This document shows, one piece after another, positions 48,501 to 55,259 of a DNA stretch of 64,000 nucleotides (position 1 is its first letter; every line of letters starts with the position of its first letter). The notes beneath the pieces were generated by a model that saw only the letters and a list, made by a program, of their open reading frames with translations, was not told the origin of the DNA and searched no databases. Source of the stretch: Streptomonospora wellingtoniae (lineage in GTDB: Bacteria > Actinomycetota > Actinomycetes > Streptosporangiales > Streptosporangiaceae). A program made the translations under genes and the position numbers. The DNA is taken from NCBI RefSeq assembly GCF_031845375.1, contig NZ_JAVREK010000016.1, forward strand, positions 1-64,000. The letters run 5' to 3'.

Positions 48501-48971
48501 CGGAGGCCGTTGGAGGGGATCGCGAACAGTGCCTGGGTAGACGTCCCCGCGGCTGGCGAGACGCGCGACCATTGGGTGGAATCCGAACGGGTTCCGCTGC
48601 GGCGGGTTCTGCAGAAACTCAGCGACCGCGGCCAGGACATGAACGAGGTCTTCGTGGTCTCCCCGTTCGCATCGGTGGCCAAAGTCGCCAGCCGCATCGC
48701 GCAGGACTGCGGCGTACCGAACGGCAACGCCGGCACGGTGCACACGACGCAGGGCAAGGAGGCCGACGTCGTCGTCCTGGTCCTGGGCGGCGATCCGTCC
48801 AAGCCCCGCGCCAAGGAGTGGGCGGCCCAACGCCCCAATCTGGTCAACGTCGCCGTCAGCCGCGCCAAGCGCCGCCTGTACGTGATCGGCGACCGCGCCG
48901 CCTGGGCGAAGCTGGACCACTTCTCGACCCTCGCCGACCGGCTGCCGCACCACGGGTTCGCGCCGACCTGA
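45567..48971 (+). CDS. SF1 (UPF1/Dna2-like) AAA helicase with internal coiled coil
   Basis: The 1134-aa protein has Walker A GPPGTGKTTLL (about residues 409-419), SANNGAVENVT as motif Ia, Walker B/motif II LLIDEAGQATPQQAV (about 855-869), GDPLQLEPI (motif III), an HTTQGKEADVVVLVL segment and motif VI AVSRAKRRLYVIGD near the C-terminus. A charged coiled coil lies between motifs Ia and II (about residues 583-735). The N-terminal 400 residues are unrecognised. Helicases of this build occur in phage-defence loci, but no partner nuclease is adjacent. GTG 45567 follows GGAGAGATGGGGAG. Function as defence or RNA/DNA processing is open. Confidence 0.85.
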   Translation: MGDSDHQKADVLDYWRSVEYFLPQDLPKVGASKFLPVADVDPVGADPLPWQPGHQFQRQQPAPANKEWRHTVYCGAIDLHRVRDLLREKFGAEDFVGDVEERPLGRAPVAAFVLDSAGRPLLDTEGLGSCGWAVGETLDPGPGQTDWLVGFEAVEDVFRLLFEWLATGDGECARTALLTVLDDDPLEAEELSDVWELLETAADKLARNGGLPPDPDGAQSRDFARPDSNAADGHRRALTAADLRVCTEMALRLCGIDGFALPLVRVKSEQVTSWQAAKEHSRQQDTMHQRAADRGECEPPPEQPPPPDVGEMLNSRIADDLARVAAAVRNGRFGAALRGYLSPSESTRRIKRHDLRAESGTQRAGLGRTPAARWPAKTAHPLVFGQQVAVNSVVEHLGGDRSGLFAVNGPPGTGKTTLLRDLVAHVVAERARALARLATPDDAYSAPVTWRTGKKTHTVYPLIEPLTGHEIVVASANNGAVENVTTEIPGADAIAEEWADSADYFAEVGEKVLDGPSWGVLAARLGRQSNRLDFARRFWEGGPPQPQADGRRRPPGGGMDDVLKRANAGGIQRWRAAVSAFNDAEREVERLRRQRRDFVTDTHRLADLRRAAEEAPAAVERAQQRRDTARAGRQKADEQHRNARETWRMWEQSAARHWELRPGILRRIVTLDRAHREWKSRQRDMEESLSGARAAEQESARSLDGADEEVLAGERELAAAVDHRERTERDYTAVKESTDRGWREWEGFIPSSEVLADDHSRELASIWGDPELTAARTRVFLAAVELHRAFIECSASKMRANLAVADQVLRGRQAAEAPAQGVLGAWRSLFMVVPVVSSTFSSFAKQFSAFGREELGWLLIDEAGQATPQQAVGALWRSRRAVVVGDPLQLEPICSLPYTAQEALRRHYGVEGKWVPERTSVQQLADEVTPLGTELIGPEGEPLWVGCPLRVHRRCDSPMFDISNEVAYGGMMVFGTPERRPLEGIANSAWVDVPAAGETRDHWVESERVPLRRVLQKLSDRGQDMNEVFVVSPFASVAKVASRIAQDCGVPNGNAGTVHTTQGKEADVVVLVLGGDPSKPRAKEWAAQRPNLVNVAVSRAKRRLYVIGDRAAWAKLDHFSTLADRLPHHGFAPT

Positions 48972-49010
48972 CCTCGCAGGGCGCGCGGCCGCTCGCCTGT
49001 GAGGGCACCT

Positions 49011-49063
49011 GTCGTGCTGGGATGCCCGGATCCAGCACGCGGATCCGGGCCTTTCAGCACGAT
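49011..49063. repeat. Stem-loop repeat, copy A
   Basis: The inner arm GCCCGGATCC pairs with GGATCCGGGC (10 bp); after a single-base mismatch the outer arm continues for about 12 pairs including GU pairs (GTCGTGCTGGGA with TTTCAGCACGAT). It lies 40 bases after the helicase stop codon. Copies B (51968-52020) and C (57839-57882) share the architecture and sequence with compensatory changes. Confidence 0.75.
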
Positions 49064-49091
49064 CATCCGGGGACACACCACCCCGATGGTA

Positions 49092-49109
49092 TGGTCAACG
49101 GTATGACCA
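49092..49109. promoter_or_regulatory. Inverted repeat at the antitoxin start, probable operator
   Basis: TGGTCA-ACGGTA-TGACCA is a perfect 6-6-6 dyad covering the ATG at 49103. A TATGGT -10-like element (49090-49095) precedes, suggesting a leaderless, autorepressed transcript. Confidence 0.6.
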
Positions 49110-49372
49110 CGAAGAAGTACACCGTCACTCTCCCGGAGGAGCTGGCAGAGGCCATCCGAAAGACGGTCGGGTCGGGGAACTTCAGCCACTACGTCACCCA
49201 CGCGCTGGAGCGCCAGCACGAGCGGGATCGGCTGGGCGAGTTCGTCCAGTGGTGGGAGTCGGAGTACGGGGAGGTGACCGAGGAGGAGCTGGCCGAGGCG
49301 GCGGCCGAACGCCGGGAGATCGAACGCCGCCACGCCGAACTGGCGCACGAGCAGCTCCGTGATGCGGGATGA
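49103..49372 (+). CDS. Antitoxin (ribbon-helix-helix-like)
   Basis: The 89-aa protein starts TTKKYTVTLPEELAEAIRKTVGSGNFSHYVTHALERQHERDRLGEF, a short beta-strand followed by helix-turn-helix as in RHH antitoxins, then an acidic helical C-terminus (TEEELAEAAAERREIERRHAELA). It overlaps the PIN-domain gene by four bases (ATGA). The pair is a VapBC-like type II toxin-antitoxin module. Confidence 0.85.
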   Translation: MTTKKYTVTLPEELAEAIRKTVGSGNFSHYVTHALERQHERDRLGEFVQWWESEYGEVTEEELAEAAAERREIERRHAELAHEQLRDAG

Positions 49373-49767
49373 GCGCGGGACACGTCTATCTCCTGGACAG
49401 TGAAGGACTCTCCCAAGCAGCACGGGGGGATCGCCGCATGGGCGCCAGGCTCAGGGACGCGCACGATGCCGGCGTCCGCGTGATGACCTCCTCCATGACG
49501 CTGATCGAGGCGTACCACGACAGGATTCGCCACGCGGCATGGCAATGGACCCTGTCCCGCATCCACGTGGAACCGGTGACCGAAGAGCTTTCGCAGGAGG
49601 CGATCGGCCTGCTGCGCGGGACGGGCCTGCGCGGGCACCGCCATGCGATCGACGCCGCCCTCGCGGCCGTCGCCCTCCGCCAGCGCGAACCCGTCACCGT
49701 CTTCACCTCCGACGAGGACGACCTGCGCACCCTCTGCGGCGGCCGGGTCGTGGTCGTCAAGCTCTAG
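49369..49767 (+). CDS. PIN-domain toxin
   Basis: The 132-aa protein has a PIN-like layout: VYLLDSEGLSQAARG with the first acidic residue, SSMTLIEAYHDRIRH with the conserved Glu, and HAIDAALAAVALRQREPVTVFTSDEDDLRTL with the distal acidic residues. It differs from the 34.8-kb toxin and is a separate module. ATG 49369 overlaps the antitoxin stop. Confidence 0.87.
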   Translation: MSAGHVYLLDSEGLSQAARGDRRMGARLRDAHDAGVRVMTSSMTLIEAYHDRIRHAAWQWTLSRIHVEPVTEELSQEAIGLLRGTGLRGHRHAIDAALAAVALRQREPVTVFTSDEDDLRTLCGGRVVVVKL

Positions 49768-49784
49768 ACGCGCCAAGACCTGCT

Positions 49785-50598
49785 TCAGGGACGGAGTCGG
49801 CGTCGAAACCGGGCCTGGAGACGTCCTCGGCGCAAGCCCGGTCCGTTTTCGCCCGGGCTCCGGGTGCTCAGCGCCTCCTTCGCCGTTGCCGCAGCCCCTG
49901 CACCCAGCAGGAACCAGAGGACAGGCGGGATCCGGCGACGCCGAGGGCGGGCGCGCGGCGAAGGTTCGGGGCGGTCCTCTTCGGTCTGGGCGGGTGGGGC
50001 GGGCAGGCCGGGGTTCGGGATCGGCAGGTGAGCGACGCTCCGGTACGCCTCGTCGAGCACTTCGTGGAACCGGCGGGCGCGCTTGTTCTCCGTGGTGGCA
50101 AGCCGGATCTCGCGGGCGTCTTCCCAGGACTTGCGGCCGACCCGCCCGAGGAAAATCTCGGCGGCGACGGCGCGCAGCCGCTTGTCGCCGAGGGCTCCCG
50201 TCTCGTATGCCGCCTCCCACTGGGAGGATCATGTTGACGTACATGTGCTGGCGCTGGTCCTTGAACGGCTCGTCGAGACCGGTCGGTCCCCAGCACTCGT
50301 TGAAGTCCGGATCCTCCATCGCCATCGTGAGAAGGTCGCCCATCGCGCTGCGGCGCGCCTCCTCCCGTGCCGCTTTGACCTCGCGCGACTGGTAGATCAG
50401 GGTCGCGGTCACGCCGATGATGGCGAACACCGACAGCAGCGCGGAGGCCGCGCCGTAGGTTTGACCGATGAAGCTGAGTCGCTCCCAGTAGTTGCTGCCG
50501 CCGCGGAAGACGTCGAGCACCAGCGGTGACAGCCCGACGAAGGATGCGGCCACCGCGACGAGCAGCACGAACACGACGGCCAGGGATGTGCGGCTCAT
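49785..50598 (-). pseudogene. DUF6082-like membrane protein, frameshifted
   Basis: The gene begins ATG 50598 (MSRTSLAVVFVLLVAVAASFVG) with one or two N-terminal membrane segments, then SREVKAAREEARRSAMGDLLTMAMEDPDFNECWGPTG and HMYVNMI, typical of DUF6082. Near 50215-50228 the frame is lost; the family sequence continues in another frame as QWEAAYETGALGDKRLRAVAAEIFLGRVGRKSWEDAR and ends after EALSTRSPGENG. A single-base indel explains this. It could be genuine decay or a sequencing error. It lies downstream of the DUF6879 gene, which has a similar lesion. Confidence 0.7.
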
Positions 50599-50644
50599 CC
50601 CCCGGTTGCCCCGGCTACCTCGCACGACGCCGCCGACTCCGGTT

Positions 50645-51264
50645 TCAGGGGGCGACGGTCGGCGCGGGCAGCGGGGCGATCTCCCGGTGGAAGTAGTCCA
50701 GTACCGGCTCCGCCCGCCCGAAGAGCGACTCCATCGCACGGCGCACACCGATGATGCTGTCGGGGTCGTCGATGCGCCGCGCTCCCGCGGGCGTTCCATC
50801 GGGCTCTTGGACGATGTGGTACAGCACGCGCTCGCCGAGGAGGTTCAGGTCCGGTAGCGGGCCGGAGCGCTCGTAGTCGGCGATGCTGTCGGCTTCGAGG
50901 ACGCGGAGCGAAAAGCCCTCTTCAGCGAGAATGCGGAAGTACTGCATCTCCCACTGCACGTAGGGCGTGACGGGCTTCTCGACAATGCGCAGCCGCCGGA
51001 TCTCCACGCCTTGTTCGCGCAAAGACTTCGCTTCGGCGCGGGCGCCGTCGCGCTCCTCGTCGTTGAGGACGAGCGAGCGCTCCCAGTCGCCGGCGATGAA
51101 CGCCTCCCAGCTCGGATCGCCGTGCTCTGGTAGGTCTGGGCGCGTTCCAACTTCCAGAGGACGCCGGTGAGCGGGGTGAACTCGGTGTCGAAGTCGGCAT
51201 GGTAGGCGGGACGGGCCAGCATCGTGCCGGGGAAGGTGGGGATCTCGGAGATTCGCTCAAGCAT
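50645..51264 (-). pseudogene. DUF6879 family protein, frameshifted
   Basis: ATG 51264 starts MLERISEIPTFPGTMLARPAYHADFDTEFTPLTGVLWKLERAQTY; the family then expects a segment that is found in another frame as EHGDPSWEAFIAGDWERSLVLNDEERDGARAEAKSLREQGVEIRRLRIVEKP and continues to 50645. The shift lies near 51128-51138. DUF6879 proteins occur in actinomycetes next to XRE/DUF397 genes. The first ATG overlaps the end of the preceding 89-aa gene by eight bases. Confidence 0.72.
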
Positions 51265-51526
51265 CGCGGATGTCCGGCTTGGCCGCGCTCAGCATGTTGC
51301 CAGGGATGACCACAAGGCGCTCGTCGGCGCCGATCCGCACGTCGTCCGGGAGACGACTCGCAAATACGTCAGTGAAATCGCGGCCGATAACGGCGATATC
51401 CCCGCTGTCGAACTCCCAGATGTCGGGGCAGTCCTGGGTGGACTTGCTGTCCCCCAACTCGGCTGCGGTCTTACCCAACCGCCGGAAGAACTGCGCCTTG
51501 TCGTCCGCTTCCCACGCGCGCGCCAT
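51257..51526 (-). CDS. Small protein accompanying DUF6879
   Basis: The 89-aa protein (MARAWEADDKAQFFRRLGKTAAELGDSK ... CPDIWEFDSGDIAVIGRDFTDVFASRLPDDVRIGADERLVVIP) has ATG 51526 behind GGAGG. Proteins of this size with a CP.I.E...GD.AVIG pattern are frequently encoded before DUF6879 genes in actinomycetes. No function is known. It overlaps the DUF6879 start. Confidence 0.75.
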   Translation of the reverse strand: MARAWEADDKAQFFRRLGKTAAELGDSKSTQDCPDIWEFDSGDIAVIGRDFTDVFASRLPDDVRIGADERLVVIPGNMLSAAKPDIRDA

Positions 51527-51660
51527 GGGGCCTCCACGTCCGCTGACTGCCGGGGTGTTCAGCCTTTCAGCGGCACGACGGCCCCGCAAGCTGAGGACAG
51601 CCCATTGTCTCTATTCGGTCACCACATGTAGGCGCGGAGGAGAGGGACGGCGGGGTCTGC

Positions 51661-51870
51661 TCACAGCTCCTCGGCCTTGAGGGTGGAGAGGAAGGCGTGC
51701 CAGGAGGAGGCGGGGAAGATGAGGTGGCCCAGGTCGCGGTGCTAGGTGTCGCGGATGTGGATGTTGTCGGGGTGTTGGTGGCTTCGAGGCAGGCGCCTGC
51801 GTTTCCGCCGCTGTGGCTGGACTTGTACCACTCGGAGACCTCGACGCAGGCGACGGTGTTGGAGCTGTAG
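51661..51870 (-). pseudogene. DUF397 remnant
   Basis: The minus strand encodes YSSNTVACVEVSEWYKSSHSGGNAGACLEATNTP, then in a shifted frame NIHIRDT, a TAG in place of the Gln codon of the intact copy, and HRDLGHLIFPASSWHAFLSTLKAEEL. It is nearly the same as the end of the intact DUF397 gene at 58767-59069. A frameshift, a nonsense codon and a missing 5' end show it is dead. Confidence 0.8.
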
Positions 51871-51871
51871 G

Positions 51872-51922
51872 TTCTTCTCGCCGCTGGCCGACCGGCTGCC
51901 GCACCACGGGTTCGCGCGGAGT
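51872..51922 (+). pseudogene. 3'-end relic of a second SF1 helicase copy
   Basis: Bases 51887-51917 are identical to 48933-48963, the last codons of the 1134-aa helicase (ADRLPHHGFA), and similarity extends about 15 bases further left (TTCTCGCCGCTG versus TTCTCGACCCTC). The frame ends in TGA just after. Stem-loop copy B follows, as copy A follows the intact gene. Confidence 0.75.
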
Positions 51923-51967
51923 TGACGTGGAGGGGGCGGAACCCGGGGCTCGACCGTAAGGGCATCC

Positions 51968-52020
51968 ATCGTGCTTGCATGGCCGGCTTCGGGCGCCGGA
52001 TCCGGCCATTCAAGCACGGT
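51968..52020. repeat. Stem-loop repeat, copy B
   Basis: ATGGCCGG (51979-51986) pairs with CCGGCCAT (52002-52009); a single-base mismatch follows, then CGTGCTTG pairs with CAAGCACG with further A-T/GU pairs. Relative to copies A and C both arms have changed together (TGCTGA/TCAGCA to TGCTTG/CAAGCA; GCCCGG/CCGGGC to ATGGCCGG/CCGGCCAT). Confidence 0.75.
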
Positions 52021-52106
52021 CATCAGCTCGCCCGCGGATTCGGTCTCCGGGCGTTCAGTGGTTCGTCGAGCCCTCCGCTCGGGTGTCCGAAAGGCGGGAC
52101 GCGGTA

Positions 52107-52988
52107 TCAGGGTGTGCGGGCGAGGTCGTCCAGGAGGGTCTCAGCGGCTGCGGCGGCCGCGCCGGTCGCGGGCAGTTCGCGTCCGAGCCGCCGGGTGGCG
52201 TGGGCGACGTTGGCGCACAGCAGCAGGCGGCACAACCTGCCGCTGCGGGTCGACAACGCCGCCTCGAACCGTTGTAGAACCTCGTCGGCGATATGGGGGA
52301 CGCGCAGGGAGGCCGACCACAGGCAGGCGGCGTCCCATCCGATTGGGGCCATGCCCCAGCTCTCCCAGTCCAGCAGCATCAGTTCGGGGCCGGTGAGGTT
52401 CGCGTATCCCAGGTCGCCGTGGGCGCAGGCCCATTCGTTGTCGGGGATGCGGCTGTCGATTCTCGTGCCGTAGACCTCGTGGATGCGGCGCGTGAGGTGG
52501 GCGTGGTCGAGGGCGGTGCGGTCGGTGGTGTGGGCCGCGAGGGCCTCCAGAGCGGTCACCAAGGCGTTCCACCACTGTCCGTGGAGAGGGGTGTCGGTGG
52601 TGATCTCGCCGGTGGTCGAGAGCGCGGGGGCGGGAGCCAGGGTGGTCTCCTCGGCCCGCCACACCACGCCACGATCGGGATCGGACCAGGTGGCGGCGGC
52701 GATCCAGCCGGGGCGCGGGACGCTATCGCTGATCGCCGCCGCCGCTGCCTCGGTTCCGAGCCAGGCGGACGGGTCGAGACGGGTGTTGCGCCGCCAGGAC
52801 AGGCGCACCCAGGTGCCGGCGTCGGTGCGGAAACCCGCGGTGCCGTTGACCCGGCCGTAGTGGGCGGCGGCGCCCACCAGGTCGCGGCCCAGGCGGGTGC
52901 GGGCCTGGTGCAGCACGTCGTCGAGATCCACGGACGAGAGGTCGTCCATCGAGCGTGGCGGGGTGCTGGTGTCCTGGGAGGGCGGCAT
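52107..52988 (-). CDS. Aminoglycoside phosphotransferase-family protein
   Basis: The 293-aa protein has the APH/choline kinase fold: catalytic ACAHGDLGYANLTG (HGDLxxxN), the metal DWESWG (LLDWESWGMAPIGWDAACLW), and a nucleotide-lobe start GRVNGTAGFRTDAGTWVRLSW. Substrate is unknown; resistance cannot be inferred. ATG 52988 has AAAGGA upstream at long spacing; ATG 52949 is an alternative. A 252-base gap separates it from the methyltransferase gene, so it probably has its own promoter. Confidence 0.83.
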   Translation of the reverse strand: MPPSQDTSTPPRSMDDLSSVDLDDVLHQARTRLGRDLVGAAAHYGRVNGTAGFRTDAGTWVRLSWRRNTRLDPSAWLGTEAAAAAISDSVPRPGWIAAATWSDPDRGVVWRAEETTLAPAPALSTTGEITTDTPLHGQWWNALVTALEALAAHTTDRTALDHAHLTRRIHEVYGTRIDSRIPDNEWACAHGDLGYANLTGPELMLLDWESWGMAPIGWDAACLWSASLRVPHIADEVLQRFEAALSTRSGRLCRLLLCANVAHATRRLGRELPATGAAAAAAETLLDDLARTP

Positions 52989-53188
52989 TAGGCGGTACTG
53001 ATCCTTTCGGCTCGGCGGCCCGGAGGACGTAACCGGTTTACCGCGGGCGCGGCACCCCCAGCAGTTCGGCGACCATGGCGCGGGCGAGGTGGCTGCCGCG
53101 GGAACCGACACGAACAACGCGTACTAACGCCTTGTCACATCCTAATTACTTGTGGTACAGGATGCGTGAAGGCTACCGGCCGGGTCAG

Positions 53189-53209
53189 CCGGGGGCGGAC
53201 CGCCCCCGG
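53189..53209. terminator. Stem-loop after the methyltransferase gene
   Basis: CCGGGGGCG (53189-53197) pairs with CGCCCCCGG (53201-53209) around GAC. It lies 32 bases beyond the methyltransferase stop. Confidence 0.55.
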
Positions 53210-53240
53210 CGGATGGCGCGGCGAGTCGTCATTTCAGCGG

Positions 53241-54323
53241 TCAGCCGAACGCGGTCGTACCGGGGTGGGTCCATGACGGCCCATCCGGCCCGCCCAACCA
53301 CACCCGGTGCCTCCCGTCGACGTCGACGGTGACCCCGAAGTCGGTGACACCGGGACAACCGTGCTCGACCCACCATTGGCGGGCCTCGACCAACTCCGCC
53401 CACAGGCGGCGCGGACCGCCCTGCTCCACCCGGCCGTCGCCGTGCAGCCGCGCCCACGACGCGCTGCCGGTCGCCGAGACCCACACATAGTGCTCAGCGC
53501 CGGGTGCGGGGTGGCGCATCCCCACACGCCAGCCGGGCACCATCAGCGCGAGCGCGGGGCCGGCGTCCTCGTCGAGCACCGTCTCGCGCGGGTCGGTGTT
53601 GGCCCGAGCCTCCTCGTCAGGGTCGGCGCCGAAGTCGTGCGGCGCCTCGCCGTCCCAGCGGTGGGCGCGCAGCAGCATGAACGACGTGTGCTCGACGAAT
53701 CGGCCGGACGCCGACCCGTCCTGGACGGTGAGGCGGGCGAGGACACCGCCGGGCATGTCCGGCGACGGTATCCACGGCGCGACCATCACCGCGCCCTCGG
53801 CCACCTGAGTTAGCCACGCGGGCGGGATGCGGGTCACCGAGCACGTTGCGATCACCCGGTCATACGGCGCGCCGGGCGGGTGGCCCTGCTCGCCGTCGCC
53901 TGTAACCACCCGCACCGCGGGGGCGGCCGCCTCCAGGTTGGTGCGCGCCTGCCTCGACACCGCGGAATCAACCTCGACCGTGGTCACCATCCCCGCGGGG
54001 CCGACCAGTTCGGCGAGGATCGCCGCGTTGTAGCCGGTTCCGGTCCCGATCTCCAGCACCCGCATGCCGGGGCGCACGTCCAGCGCCTCCAGCATGCGGG
54101 CCATGACCCCGGGCGCCGACGACGACGAGGTGGGCCGGCCGATACCGCCGTCCTGGCCGTCGTCGACCTGGGTGACGACGGAGGCGTCTGAGTCGACGAG
54201 GTCGGCCCACTCCTGCGGGCGCTCGGCGCGGTCCAGGGGCGGCTGCCCTGTGCGGGGCCAGACGCGGTCGGGGATGAATGCGGTCCGCTCCACGGCCCTG
54301 AACGCATTGTCGATGGGCGTCAT
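53241..54323 (-). CDS. PIMT-like (protein-L-isoaspartate) O-methyltransferase with C-terminal extension
   Basis: The 360-aa protein has a PCMT-type core: FRAVERTAFIPDRVWP, motif I MRVLEIGTGTGYNAAILAELVG, VTTVEVDSAVSRQARTNLEAA, VTGDGEQGHPPGAPYDRVIATCSVTRIPPAWLTQVAEGAVMVAPW. About 130 extra C-terminal residues (WARLHGDGRVEQGGPRRLWAELVEARQWWVEHGCPG) resemble those of PIMT homologues in actinomycete RiPP clusters such as graspetide aspartimide enzymes. No ATP-grasp ligase or obvious precursor lies nearby. ATG 54323 overlaps the stop of a 43-aa double CxxCxGxG gene. Confidence 0.85.
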   Translation of the reverse strand: MTPIDNAFRAVERTAFIPDRVWPRTGQPPLDRAERPQEWADLVDSDASVVTQVDDGQDGGIGRPTSSSSAPGVMARMLEALDVRPGMRVLEIGTGTGYNAAILAELVGPAGMVTTVEVDSAVSRQARTNLEAAAPAVRVVTGDGEQGHPPGAPYDRVIATCSVTRIPPAWLTQVAEGAVMVAPWIPSPDMPGGVLARLTVQDGSASGRFVEHTSFMLLRAHRWDGEAPHDFGADPDEEARANTDPRETVLDEDAGPALALMVPGWRVGMRHPAPGAEHYVWVSATGSASWARLHGDGRVEQGGPRRLWAELVEARQWWVEHGCPGVTDFGVTVDVDGRHRVWLGGPDGPSWTHPGTTAFG

Positions 54324-54451
54324 CGCTGTCCGCTTCCGTTGCAGTGGGGGCAGGTGACCGGCTGCCGGGACTTCCACGGGTTCTTCCCCGTGTCGCCGTC
54401 GGTGGATTCCCAGATGATGCCCGTGCCGCTGCACGGTCCGCATTGCGCCAT
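54320..54451 (-). CDS. 43-aa protein with two CxxCxGxG motifs
   Basis: The frame reads MAQCGPCSGTGIIWES ... TCPHCNGSGQR, with cysteines 4, 7, 34 and 37 in two CxxCxGxG motifs like one zinc-binding unit of the DnaJ cysteine-rich domain. ATG 54451 is preceded by AGGAG, and its TGA overlaps the methyltransferase ATG (ATGA), so translation is coupled. A small zinc-ribbon chaperone or substrate-presenting partner of the methyltransferase is possible; that is inference. Confidence 0.75.
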   Translation of the reverse strand: MAQCGPCSGTGIIWESTDGDTGKNPWKSRQPVTCPHCNGSGQR

Positions 54452-54562
54452 GGTAGTTCTCCTAGCTGAGGCGATTGGCAGGATGCCCCCGTATCGGGAG
54501 GTGATTCGGGGTAGTCGGGCGGTCGGCCGGGTAGGGAGACCCGGCGCGGGCGTGGTGAGCCG

Positions 54563-54841
54563 TCAGGGCGGCGGCGCGGACGTGTATATGCGCTCGTCGG
54601 CCATCACCTGGTCTTGACCCCGCAGCCAGACCCGGATCCGCTCCTCGTCGGACCAGCCCACCCACGACGCGGCCACCCCGCGGGCTTCGGGTGGCGGGGG
54701 CACGTGACGCCGCACCGCCCACCGCTCGTCGCCGCACCAGCGGAACCTGCGCAGCTCCCAAGCCGGAAAGTCCGCAGCCATGCCCTCGGGTAGCTCGACT
54801 TCGCCGTTGTTCCCGCCGATGTAGCGGTATGGCCACGTCAC
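54563..54841 (-). CDS. Small protein of unknown function (92 aa)
   Basis: GTG 54841 starts VTWPYRYIGGNNGEVELPEGMAADFPAWELRRFRWCGDERWAVRRHVPPPPEARG and continues WVGWSDEERIRVWLRGQDQ. It is rich in Trp and Arg. The start overlaps the stop of the preceding gene by four bases. No family is recognised. It lies 111 bases upstream of the double CxxCxGxG gene. Confidence 0.65.
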   Translation of the reverse strand: MTWPYRYIGGNNGEVELPEGMAADFPAWELRRFRWCGDERWAVRRHVPPPPEARGVAASWVGWSDEERIRVWLRGQDQVMADERIYTSAPPP

Positions 54842-55152
54842 GGCCGCAACCCTGCGGCGTGGACGGCCAGTGCCTCCGGGGAAGGGCCGAGCCCGACGGC
54901 CTGCGGCGGGTTGTCCAGCTGCCGCGCCAGGCCCACCAGGGTGGTGGCGTGCAGGGTCGGTACCCGGTCGCTGGCCGGGTCGAGGTTGGTGGCGCACCAG
55001 GCAGCATGCCGACCGCGCTCGTCGACCGAACGCCACACACGCCACCGGCCCTCCAGCACGGCAACCATGGTGCCCGTCGTCTCTGCGGATGCCGTCCAGC
55101 CGTCGCCGAGCACTGAGCCGACGTCAGCCAGGTCGTTCTCAGGGATCATCAT
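54838..55152 (-). CDS. Small protein of unknown function (104 aa)
   Basis: ATG 55152 starts MMIPENDLADVGSVLGDGWTASAETTGTMVAVLEGRWRVWRSVDERGRHAAWC and ends with a helical segment (TLHATTLVGLARQLDNPP). No family is recognised. It is the first gene of the minus-strand group and is divergent from the XRE regulator (start 55260), with a 107-base shared promoter region. Confidence 0.65.
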   Translation of the reverse strand: MMIPENDLADVGSVLGDGWTASAETTGTMVAVLEGRWRVWRSVDERGRHAAWCATNLDPASDRVPTLHATTLVGLARQLDNPPQAVGLGPSPEALAVHAAGLRP

Positions 55153-55259
55153 TTCGCCGCCTGCAATGATGGGTGTCTATCGTGGTGCTTACGCTACGCA
55201 GCCCAGAGCTACGGCGGCAGTGACCGCCAGTACGGGTAATTGCAGGTCAGGAGGACCTG

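Noticed and set aside
53075..53332. Plus-strand small frame before the methyltransferase terminator
   Set aside because: It runs through the terminator-like stem-loop and into the antisense of the methyltransferase gene, with no conserved content.
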